From: Antarcticibacterium arcticum | Lineage (GTDB): Bacteria; Bacteroidota; Bacteroidia; Flavobacteriales; Flavobacteriaceae | Assembly (NCBI RefSeq): GCF_007993795.1 | Contig: NZ_CP042476.1 | Coordinates: forward strand, 992,001 to 1,056,000 | Direction of reading: 5' to 3' | Length of the DNA stretch: 64,000 nt | Translations under genes and position numbers: made by a program | Part shown: one piece after another, positions 44,992-53,054 of the stretch | How the letters are laid out: every line of letters begins with the position of its first letter | How positions within the stretch are numbered: the first letter of the stretch is position 1 | Notes under the pieces: model-generated | Database searches by the model: none | What the model saw: the letters and a program-made list of their open reading frames with translations, nothing else | Told to the model about the DNA's origin: nothing

Positions 44992-45804
44992 TTATTCGAA
45001 ATCGATCTTATTCAGGATAAGTCCGGAAGCCGGGGCAATGTAATTCATCACCATATTATTTTCCGGCAGTAGGCTTTCTCGTATCTGGTCAAGGGTAATT
45101 TCCCCTTTTCCCAGCTGCACAAGAGTTCCCATCATCAGCCTTATCTGGTACCTGAGAAAACCTGGCCCGTTTACCTTAAAAAGGTAGCTTTCTTCAGGAA
45201 AAAAACTTGCAGTATAAAGGTCATTCGGGCTAAGACTACAATTATTTACGGTTCTTACCAGAATACTATTTTCACCAGGGTCTACACAGTAATTACCAAA
45301 ATAATGCTCCCCCTGGTATAATTGTGCACCTGCTATCATTGCATCGATATCAAGATCCTCTTTAAAATTGGCCATAAGCGGCGCACAAAATGGATGACTT
45401 TTTTCGCCAAAAGCAAAAAGATAAAGGTATTCCTTGTTTTTGGGCTGCTGAATGATATTAAAAGATGCATCTACTTTCTTAATACTAACTGCTCTTATAT
45501 CGGGCGGGAGATTAATATTAAAAAGCTCCAGAAACGAATTCAGGTCTTCGAGGGGGGTATCATATAAAAACAGTTCAAAAGCGGCATCGTTGGCAGATAC
45601 CATCGCATCTGTGCGGCTGGATCCTAAAACCTTAATTCTTCTTTCGGGAAGCACATATTTCAGTGTTTTTTTGATCAATCCTTCCACCGTTTTGAAATTT
45701 GGCTGCCGTTGCCAGCCGTGCAACCGGTAGCCAAGGTACTGGACTTTAATAAGGTAATAGAATCGAAGTGGCTGCAATATTTTTGATATAATTAATTCCT
45801 GCAA
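44992..45804 (-). CDS. truA: tRNA pseudouridine synthase A family protein
   Basis: A 270-aa protein of the TruA fold: YLGYRLHGWQRQPNFKTVEG at the start, the catalytic Asp66 in SSRTDAMV, and PGFLRYQIRLMMGTLVQLGKG near the end. It isomerises uridines 38-40 in the tRNA anticodon stem. Many Bacteroidota carry a second, divergent TruA-like paralogue; this sequence (RTDAMVSAND instead of the usual RTDAGVHA) may be that paralogue, so the symbol is tentative. It lies 34 bp downstream of the SSL2-like helicase gene. Confidence 0.82.
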   Translation of the reverse strand: MQELIISKILQPLRFYYLIKVQYLGYRLHGWQRQPNFKTVEGLIKKTLKYVLPERRIKVLGSSRTDAMVSANDAAFELFLYDTPLEDLNSFLELFNINLPPDIRAVSIKKVDASFNIIQQPKNKEYLYLFAFGEKSHPFCAPLMANFKEDLDIDAMIAGAQLYQGEHYFGNYCVDPGENSILVRTVNNCSLSPNDLYTASFFPEESYLFKVNGPGFLRYQIRLMMGTLVQLGKGEITLDQIRESLLPENNMVMNYIAPASGLILNKIDFE

Positions 45805-45838
45805 CCCCGGGGGTTGTTAGATGAAGGTTAAAAGTAAA

Positions 45839-47353
45839 CTAAAACTCCTTATTGATCTGTAATCTTAACTTACGGCAATAATCTTCTTCCAGCCATTCCC
45901 TGTAATTTTTGGTGCTTTTGCTAATACAATAGGAAAATTGCTTTATTCGGGAGGAGATATCATCCTTTAACTCTTTTGCCAGGAGGCGGGCATCAAAAAC
46001 GTCCTCGCTGTTTTCTACACACATATTTACGTGTTGGTCCATAGACCATTCCAGTACAGTTTTAGATTTCAGCCCCTTTTTAATTACCAGGTCATAAGCC
46101 TTTTCAACATCAAAACTCACGTCTGTAGTTTTGGAAAATTGCTTCCGGAGATCTGGAGGCATGACATATTTAAATTCCCGTTCTATCTCCTCATCACTTA
46201 ACAGACTCTCGAAATAGAAATCGGGAGAGCGAAACAATTGTTTCCAGTCTACCGGTGCATTCCAGTGCCCAAATCTTGCCATGTTATTTCCAAGGTCTAT
46301 CACGGTAAATTCAGATTTTCCCGGAAGAACCCGGGATCCGCGACCAATCATTTGAAAATACAATGTGAGTGATTTAGTAGCACGGTTCAAGATGATGGTT
46401 TCTACAGAAGGTTCATCAAATCCTGTAGTAAGAATACTTACTGAGGTAACTATAGCATCTGGCGTATGTTTAAACCATTTAAGGATCTGTTTCCTGTCCT
46501 GTTTAGAGGTGGTGTTATCAAGATGCCTTATAGGTATTCCTGCATTTCTGAAGGTTTCATAAACTTCTTTGGAAGTATTTATACCATTATTAAATATAAG
46601 GGTCTTTTTGTTCAAAGACTTTTCCATGTAAGCCCCTAACAACTTTTCCTGCATGGAGAGATTGGAATACAGCTCCTCTGAAGATTTTACCGTGTAATCA
46701 CCATTAATTCCCACTTTAAGGGATTGTAATCCCACATCATAACTATATACATTTACATTGGCCAGAAAACCTTTTTGAATAAGGGATGAAATGGAATCTC
46801 CTACAATAAGCTCCCTGTAATTATCTTTCATAGGAAGTTTAATATTGGAACTTAAAGGCGTAGCGGTAACTCCCAGTATAAAACTCTTTTCGAAGAATTT
46901 GAACAATTTCCTGAAAGAGTTATAATGGGCTTCATCAATAATTACCAGGCCAATATTCTCAATTTCCAGTTTCTCATCATGAAGCCGGTTATTGAGGGTT
47001 TCTACCATAGCCACAAAACACATATAATCTTCCTGGTCCGGAAGATCTTTTACCTTGCTGTTAATGATCTTGTTGAGCACTCCAAACTCAGACAACATAT
47101 TTGATGTTTGCCGGCATAGTTCAATCCTATGGGTAAGTATGAGAACCTTTTTATTGAACCGCTGAATATATTCCCTTACAATTTGAGAGAAAATAACCGT
47201 TTTACCACCACCCGTGGGTAACTGGTATAATAAATTATATTTTGAGGGATGGTTATCAATTACATTAAAGATCTTATCTATATCTACCTGCTGGTACGCG
47301 TAAAGGGTTTTATCATTTTTCTTTTCTTCAAGTCCAAAAGTTTCAACTTTCAT
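45839..47353 (-). CDS. DEAD/DEAH-box helicase, SSL2/UvrB-like (SF2)
   Basis: A protein of about 504 aa from the ATG at 47353; an upstream ATG would add nine residues. An N-terminal YQQVDIDKIF Q-like motif, Walker A PTGGGKT, DEAH, VTATP (motif III), TTGFDEPSVE and QMIGRGSR (motif VI) define an SF2 helicase of the SSL2 type. The last 110 residues have no recognised domain. Substrate unknown; housekeeping copies of this type are common in flavobacteria. Confidence 0.88.
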   Translation of the reverse strand: MKVETFGLEEKKNDKTLYAYQQVDIDKIFNVIDNHPSKYNLLYQLPTGGGKTVIFSQIVREYIQRFNKKVLILTHRIELCRQTSNMLSEFGVLNKIINSKVKDLPDQEDYMCFVAMVETLNNRLHDEKLEIENIGLVIIDEAHYNSFRKLFKFFEKSFILGVTATPLSSNIKLPMKDNYRELIVGDSISSLIQKGFLANVNVYSYDVGLQSLKVGINGDYTVKSSEELYSNLSMQEKLLGAYMEKSLNKKTLIFNNGINTSKEVYETFRNAGIPIRHLDNTTSKQDRKQILKWFKHTPDAIVTSVSILTTGFDEPSVETIILNRATKSLTLYFQMIGRGSRVLPGKSEFTVIDLGNNMARFGHWNAPVDWKQLFRSPDFYFESLLSDEEIEREFKYVMPPDLRKQFSKTTDVSFDVEKAYDLVIKKGLKSKTVLEWSMDQHVNMCVENSEDVFDARLLAKELKDDISSRIKQFSYCISKSTKNYREWLEEDYCRKLRLQINKEF

Positions 47354-47603
47354 AGGTTTGTTTAAATAGCAATTTTGCAAAAATAGCAGATTTTTAGGGT
47401 AAATTAAAATCTTTGGAACACTTTTAAAATTTAGGAGAAATAATTTTCAGCTCATTTTTTTTTTAAGTATTTTTAATTTTTATTTTTCAGAAACGGTTTT
47501 CTTCATAAATAACTCTCCACTTCAGTTATTCTAAAGAGAGCTTCAAGGTTAACCCCTCCTGCATACTTATCCACTTCCCTCCTGTTAATTTTAAAAAAGA
47601 AAT

Positions 47604-48320
47604 ATGGCTGGAGAAAATATTCTTATTTCAAAATATCCTGAAGTTATTAGAAATTGCGTACTATTCGACAAACTGCCGCAAGATTCACGGGACCTGTTGT
47701 TATCTCTGTTCCATGAGGAAACCTGGCCAAAAAACACCTGTATAGTTAACCACGAAAAATTCTTTTTCCATTTTTTCCTGATAATTTCCGGAAGGATTAA
47801 AATGTACCAGGTAGATAGTTTTGGGGAAAAAGAGATCACCTTATTCATATTGTCAAAAAATGACGTGTTCGACCTTTTTTGTCTTTTAGATGGGAATGAA
47901 CATCTGGTTTATTATGAGTGTCTGGACAATGTGAAAGTGTTGGCAGCCCCTATGGGGGAAGTTCGTAAATGGTACAATCAAAATCCGGCAGCTCTAAAAA
48001 ATCTTTTATCTTATGCAGGGAAACAACTAAGATTGCTGGAAAATTATGTTTCAGATATCACATTTACAGATTTATCTACCCGAATTATTAAACTTCTTAT
48101 TAATAATGTAAATACTACTTCCAAGGATCTTGGAAAAATAAACAATCTCTCAAACAAAGAGATTGCCTTTTTAGTTGGTTCTACGCGCACAGTGGTAAAC
48201 CGGCATTTACAGCGATTAAAAAGCAACGGTTCTATCAGGATCACCCGAAACAAACTTGAAATAATGGATCTTTCTAAATTGCTTCAACTTTTGGAAACCA
48301 GCCAACAAAAGTTAATTTAA
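47604..48320 (+). CDS. Crp/Fnr family transcription regulator
   Basis: A 238-aa regulator. A cNMP-binding-like beta-roll (GRIKMYQVDSFGEKEITLFI) is followed by the long dimer helix and a winged-helix DNA-binding domain (NKEIAFLVGSTRTVVNRHLQ recognition region). The Arg/Glu contacts for cAMP are not evident and there are no FNR-like Cys clusters, so the signal is unknown. It is followed 109 bp later by a small secreted protein gene that may be its target. Confidence 0.88.
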   Translation: MAGENILISKYPEVIRNCVLFDKLPQDSRDLLLSLFHEETWPKNTCIVNHEKFFFHFFLIISGRIKMYQVDSFGEKEITLFILSKNDVFDLFCLLDGNEHLVYYECLDNVKVLAAPMGEVRKWYNQNPAALKNLLSYAGKQLRLLENYVSDITFTDLSTRIIKLLINNVNTTSKDLGKINNLSNKEIAFLVGSTRTVVNRHLQRLKSNGSIRITRNKLEIMDLSKLLQLLETSQQKLI

Positions 48321-48429
48321 AATAGGGGTTTTTCCCCTGTTAATTTTTTATTATGTGCTACTTAGGTGCTTATAAATCAAATATTTACATCCTACTTTTA
48401 TGATATTATTAATATCTAAATTTTAAGTT

Positions 48430-48969
48430 ATGAAAAAGTTTCTTCTTTTGTTGCTGTTGGTTGGGATTACCGCAGGACAAGCACAGGTTATTCAATTGGA
48501 TGAGGCAAGAATAGATGCCAGGGCTGTTAAGATCACTTCCAATGGAGATGAAATAAAGTATTTGGTTACCGAAGAGTACAGCGGGCAATTTCAAAAAAAC
48601 CCAATTCGTTTTATGAAGGAAAACTTTGACATTCATCAGTTTATTGCACAACTGGAAGGTGAAAACTATGATAACTATCTGGTTGAATTTAGAAACAGGA
48701 AGGGTGCTTTAAAAGCAAATTTCGACAGTAAAGGCACTCTCGTGAGTACTGCACAAAGATTTAAAAATGTACCACTCCCACTTCAGGTTTCAAGACAGCT
48801 TTTGAGTGATCATTCAGGTTGGTCCATGGTTAAGAACAGTTATGTTGCAACTGGCACAGGTGATGTTCTGGACAAAGAGCATTACAAGATCACTTTAAAA
48901 AATGGAAAAAGCACACAAAATATTAAGATCGTCCCAGATCGATCAGCTTTAGGGTTAGTAAGCAATTAA
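48430..48969 (+). CDS. Secreted PepSY-like protein of unknown function
   Basis: A 179-aa protein with a Sec signal (KKFLLLLLLVGITAGQAQ). The mature part is a mixed alpha/beta sequence with repeats of strand-turn-strand (NYLVEFRNRKGALKANFDSK, HYKITLKNGKSTQNI) that recalls PepSY-like/BLIP-like periplasmic domains. No catalytic motif. It ends just before a strong terminator. Confidence 0.7.
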   Translation: MKKFLLLLLLVGITAGQAQVIQLDEARIDARAVKITSNGDEIKYLVTEEYSGQFQKNPIRFMKENFDIHQFIAQLEGENYDNYLVEFRNRKGALKANFDSKGTLVSTAQRFKNVPLPLQVSRQLLSDHSGWSMVKNSYVATGTGDVLDKEHYKITLKNGKSTQNIKIVPDRSALGLVSN

Positions 48970-48989
48970 TAGAGATTTAGAATGGAAAG

Positions 48990-49018
48990 AACGGGAACTA
49001 AAATTGGTTCCCGTTTTT
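48990..49018. terminator. Terminator between the PepSY-like gene and cysM
   Basis: aacgggaac/gttcccgtt stem followed by TTTTAT; it serves the plus-strand gene and probably also the convergent cysM. Confidence 0.75.
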
Positions 49019-49901
49019 ATTTAAAAAGATCTGAAGAAAGGTACCTGTCTCCCCTATCGCAAATTATACTTACAACTATTCCCTCTTCAAGTTCCTCACA
49101 CAATCTCACAGCTGCAGCAGTAGCACCGCCACTGCTCATTCCCGCAAAAATTCCTTCTTCTTTTGCCAGATACTGTGTCATTTTTGAGGCTTCGGCTTCA
49201 CTTACCTCCAGGACCCTATCCACTTTTGCAGGGTTAAAGATCTTGGGTAAATAGGCTTCAGGCCATTTCCTGATACCCGGAATGCGCGAATCATCTGTAG
49301 GTTGCACTCCAATAATACGTATGCCCGGATTTTGCTCTTTCAAAAAGGTAGAGGTTCCCATAATAGTGCCGGTGGTTCCCATTGAGGAAACAAAATGTGT
49401 TATTTTTTGATTTGTATCCCTCCATATTTCAGGACCGGTGGTTTTGTAATGGGCTTTCCAATTATCATTATTACTAAACTGGTTGATCATATAGATCCCA
49501 TCCTTTTTCACTTTCTCTTCAGCATAATCCCGGGCGCCTTCAATACCCCCTTCCGCAGAGGTAAGCGTAACTTTAGCTCCAAAAGCCCTCATAGTTTGTA
49601 CCCTTTCTATGGTAGAATTTTCAGGCATTACCAGTTCTATTTCAAGTTTAAATATCCCGGCTATCATTGCCAGGGCAATTCCTGTATTACCACTGGTAGC
49701 TTCTATTAATTTTGTTTCGCGGCTTATATCTCCCCTTTCCAGGGCACTTTTTATCATATTAAAAGCGGCCCTGTCTTTTACGCTCCCTCCCGGATTTTGT
49801 CCTTCGAGTTTTAAAAATAAACGTACCCGTGGATTTTTGATAAGGGTTTTTGTTTCCACAAGCGGGGTATTTCCTATAAGGTCCAAAATTGAGTTACTCA
49901 T
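49017..49901 (-). CDS. cysM: Cysteine synthase B
   Basis: A 294-aa PLP enzyme. Lys42 in GGSVKDRA binds PLP, EATSGNTGIA binds the substrate carboxylate, and GTTGTIMGT holds the phosphate of PLP. Makes cysteine from O-acetylserine and sulfide or thiosulfate. Its start overlaps the end of cysE by 8 bp, so the two steps of cysteine synthesis are coupled. Confidence 0.93.
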   Translation of the reverse strand: MSNSILDLIGNTPLVETKTLIKNPRVRLFLKLEGQNPGGSVKDRAAFNMIKSALERGDISRETKLIEATSGNTGIALAMIAGIFKLEIELVMPENSTIERVQTMRAFGAKVTLTSAEGGIEGARDYAEEKVKKDGIYMINQFSNNDNWKAHYKTTGPEIWRDTNQKITHFVSSMGTTGTIMGTSTFLKEQNPGIRIIGVQPTDDSRIPGIRKWPEAYLPKIFNPAKVDRVLEVSEAEASKMTQYLAKEEGIFAGMSSGGATAAAVRLCEELEEGIVVSIICDRGDRYLSSDLFK

Positions 49902-50688
49902 TTCTTACACTGTTTTTAATGTTAATTTGAGGGGTGTGTGAAACCATGGAATTTTCAGGGATGCTTTTTGTAAGCCATACGTTTCCTCCAATTATACTGT
50001 TGGCCCCTATAATGGTATTACCACCTAAAATGGTTGCATTGGCATATATGGTTACATTATCTTCTATAGTAGGATGTCTCTTAATACTTCTGAGATCCCT
50101 GTTCACAGATAAAGCTCCGAGCGTAACTCCCTGGTAGATCTTTACGTTATTCTTTATAACGGTTGTTTCTCCTATTACAACACCGGTAGCATGATCTATA
50201 AAAAAAGGAACACCAATGCTGGCCCCGGGGTTGATATCAACCCCCGTCATACGATGGGCACATTCAGCCATTAACCGCGGCACGAGGGGTAAGCCGGTTT
50301 TGTGTAATTCGTGGCTCAACCTGTAAATAGCAATCGCATAAAATCCCGGATAAGCCAGGTAAACTTCTTCAACCGAATTGGAAGCAGGATCATTTTCATT
50401 AATGGCCCGCGCATCACGGCTTAATTTTTCCAATATTTCAGGCAGGATTGCACAATATTGATCCCATATTTCTTTACAGGGTTGTCCCGGTTCCCAACAG
50501 GCAATTTTTACGAGTTCCTCAAAATCCTGTCCTAAACCCACTATGTTTTCTTCAACCGGAGTGGCATCATCAAATAAAGTATAAAACAACCGGTTTGTAA
50601 AAGCAGTGGTTTTCTCCCGAATTTCATATTTTAAATGGGGAAGGCTTTTCTGCGCTTCAATTCTACGTATAGTATCCTTATGAGACAT
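49894..50688 (-). CDS. cysE: Serine O-acetyltransferase
   Basis: A 264-aa enzyme. The N-terminal helical region is followed by the catalytic block VDINPGASIGVPFFIDHATG (Asp/His pair) and left-handed beta-helix hexapeptide repeats (VIGETTVIKNNVKIYQGV, TILGGNTIIGANSIIGGNV). Makes O-acetylserine from serine and acetyl-CoA for the CysM step encoded directly downstream. Confidence 0.93.
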   Translation of the reverse strand: MSHKDTIRRIEAQKSLPHLKYEIREKTTAFTNRLFYTLFDDATPVEENIVGLGQDFEELVKIACWEPGQPCKEIWDQYCAILPEILEKLSRDARAINENDPASNSVEEVYLAYPGFYAIAIYRLSHELHKTGLPLVPRLMAECAHRMTGVDINPGASIGVPFFIDHATGVVIGETTVIKNNVKIYQGVTLGALSVNRDLRSIKRHPTIEDNVTIYANATILGGNTIIGANSIIGGNVWLTKSIPENSMVSHTPQINIKNSVRNE

Positions 50689-50910
50689 AATTCAGGTTTT
50701 AAGTAACAAATTTAAGATTTCCTCATCGGCTTTATTTAAAAGTAATTGATAATCTGCATAAAAAATTCTGCTTGAAATTTTTAGAATTAATATAGAAATA
50801 AGAGGGAAACAATTAACATTGACAGGGGTGTTAAAAATATATTAATCAAGAGATTGGAGTGGCATTTTCAGGTTAATTTAGTTCTTATTAACCAATTTAA
50901 ATATTTAATC

Positions 50911-51015
50911 ATGCCACAAAATCAAAAATCAGACAAAAAGCAGGAAACTAAACAGGATCCTAAAAAAGCACCGGGTAAAGGTGGAGCAAGTAAACTAGCT
51001 CCAAAAAAGAAATAA
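50911..51015 (+). CDS. Small Lys-rich 34-aa protein
   Basis: MPQNQKSDKKQETKQDPKK onward to SKLAPKKK: one third lysine, with Gln, Pro and Gly, no hydrophobic core, so intrinsically disordered. It stands alone with upstream space for a promoter and a strong terminator 27 bp after its TAA, which argues that it is a real gene. Function unknown; small basic disordered proteins of this kind may bind nucleic acid or act in stress. Confidence 0.6.
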   Translation: MPQNQKSDKKQETKQDPKKAPGKGGASKLAPKKK

Positions 51016-51042
51016 ATTCGGTAATCTTATTTAAAAACCACT

Positions 51043-51067
51043 GCCACCTTAACACGGTGGCTTTTTT
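51043..51067 (+). terminator. Terminator of the small Lys-rich gene
   Basis: GCCACC-ttaacac-GGTGGC followed by TTTTTT. Confidence 0.8.
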
Positions 51068-51070
51068 ATT

Positions 51071-52954
51071 TCAAAATCCCGGCTGCCGAACAAGGGAGAT
51101 ATTTCCCTTAAGAAGTTTAAGGTCTTCAATAAAAATTTCATACCAGTAATCATCTGCCGGCAGGGGCTTTCCATTAAACGTCCCATCCCAGGTGAAGCCT
51201 ACCCCATTTCCGGATTTTATTAAGCTGCCATACCTGTTGTAAATTCTTATAAAAGAAGAGTTGAAATATTCTACCCCTTTTAATTCAAAAAGATCATTAT
51301 ACCCATCATTATTTGGGGAAAAATGTCTCTGAATTACTATATGCGGAAACCGGAGCGAATTGGTTTCACAACCTGAAAGATCTCTCACGTATGCAGTGTA
51401 AATACCGCCACGGATATTTCTGAAAATATTACTTTCCTGAAAATCCATCCCATTCAGGGAATATTCAAATTCGCCGGAAACAGTAGTTTCAATAATTACC
51501 CGGTCTTCTTCAGAAATTATCCTGTTTATAACCGCAGGTACCACAGGGATCACTTTTATATTTTTTTGAACTCTGCAACCCTCTGTACTTATTGTAACCG
51601 AAAAATCTCCCGTGGAATTTATTATTATATCTTCTGAAGTTTCCCCTGTTGACCAAAGATACGAAGCTCCGGAAACACCCGCCTTCAAGGTTAAAAAGGA
51701 ATTTTCGCAAAGAGAGAGAATTTCATCCTCAATTGCGGGCACTTCAATAAAATTAAGGCTAACCCCTGTTCTTGGGCCTGCCTCACACCCATCATTATTG
51801 ATTGCTTCAGCATAATAAATCCCCGGAGTATAGGCCTGAATCCTGGGGGTATTTTCAGCAAGGAGATTTCCACCTACTGCTGCATCATACCAATTCACAC
51901 GATGATTGTCATCTTCAACATTCACCATCAAAGGCGGAATTTCCTCATTGGTACATACCAAAATATCACCGGCGCTTACCGGGGCCAAAGGAGTTTTCAC
52001 ATAAAGGAATTTAAAAACCTCAGAAACCGAACTGCATAAATTATTTTCGAGATTAATGCTTGCCTCGGCCACTCTTACCCGGTAATATGTTGTAGAGCTA
52101 ATTTCGGGAGTGATAAACGCCTCCCGGGTTTCGTTTGGAATATCAATCCATAAAATTCCATCATCACTCTCCTGCCATTGGTACACGTGATTGTTGTACA
52201 CCGAAAAATCTGGCGTTGCTGTTAAAGTGAAACTTCGGCGGGGAGTAGATTCACATATAACTATTGGATTACCTGTGTCGCCCTCAGCAATAATTTCAGT
52301 AAGGTCCCCACAGGAGCTAAAAATAATATCGTCTATGGCAAGATCATTTCCACACCCGCCATCTCCATTGTTGAACATTTTCAGAATTACAGCTCCCTGC
52401 CCTTCCCGGGATTGAAACGTAAGGGCATAGCGTTCCCAAACCGGGGAAATAGTTGACTGGATATCTCCCGTACTGCCCTCTTTAAGCAGGGTGGTATCGG
52501 TTTCATCCCATATTTCAAAACGTACATTTATCGGTATTCCGCCGTTGTTGCAGGCATTGCTCGTCCTATCATAAACGTTCATTAAATATGCGGAAAATTC
52601 ATAAGAAGCATTTTCACATAAACCCTCGATCCTGGTAGTATAGAATAAACCCGAAGAAAACCCCGCATTTACTATAAGAGCCCGGCCTTTGGAAGTTGTT
52701 GTTGAGGGAAAATAGGAATGCCAGGTAGTATTATTCTGGCCTACCCTTCCGGAGATCGTGTATTCCCCATCATTGGGATCTCCTGTAACATACCTGTAAT
52801 TTGTTACTGAAGCGGGAAGCGCCGGGCCGCTCAAATTTCCTGTTCCAAAGGTCTCATGAAAAATGGGATCACCTTTACTTCCCTGGCAAAATTCCAATTG
52901 GGAATAAAGAAAGGAAGACCAGAGTAAAAAAAGAACCGTTAAGGAATTCTTCAT
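51071..52954 (-). CDS. Secreted T9SS type-B (CHU_C-ended) protein
   Basis: A protein of about 627 aa from the ATG at 52954, where a proper Sec signal begins (MKNSLTVLFLLWSSFLYSQ). Next comes a jelly-roll region with GRALIVNAG and NDGGCGNDLAIDDI, then Ig-like repeats around VYQWQESDDG and FSVTIS, and a C-terminal gliding-motility-type domain (FSPNNDGYNDLF, IYNRYGSLI, GTFNGKPLPADDYWY). It should be secreted by T9SS and sit on the cell surface, with adhesion or surface-layer roles typical of such proteins. No enzymatic motif. Confidence 0.85.
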   Translation of the reverse strand: MKNSLTVLFLLWSSFLYSQLEFCQGSKGDPIFHETFGTGNLSGPALPASVTNYRYVTGDPNDGEYTISGRVGQNNTTWHSYFPSTTTSKGRALIVNAGFSSGLFYTTRIEGLCENASYEFSAYLMNVYDRTSNACNNGGIPINVRFEIWDETDTTLLKEGSTGDIQSTISPVWERYALTFQSREGQGAVILKMFNNGDGGCGNDLAIDDIIFSSCGDLTEIIAEGDTGNPIVICESTPRRSFTLTATPDFSVYNNHVYQWQESDDGILWIDIPNETREAFITPEISSTTYYRVRVAEASINLENNLCSSVSEVFKFLYVKTPLAPVSAGDILVCTNEEIPPLMVNVEDDNHRVNWYDAAVGGNLLAENTPRIQAYTPGIYYAEAINNDGCEAGPRTGVSLNFIEVPAIEDEILSLCENSFLTLKAGVSGASYLWSTGETSEDIIINSTGDFSVTISTEGCRVQKNIKVIPVVPAVINRIISEEDRVIIETTVSGEFEYSLNGMDFQESNIFRNIRGGIYTAYVRDLSGCETNSLRFPHIVIQRHFSPNNDGYNDLFELKGVEYFNSSFIRIYNRYGSLIKSGNGVGFTWDGTFNGKPLPADDYWYEIFIEDLKLLKGNISLVRQPGF

Positions 52955-53054
52955 GGAGCAGGAAGATATGTTATTCTTATATGATAACATACCATGCCTC
53001 AAAAATACGAATTTTAATACAAATTTCCAGTTGCCACTTCTGGTTGCAGCCATT

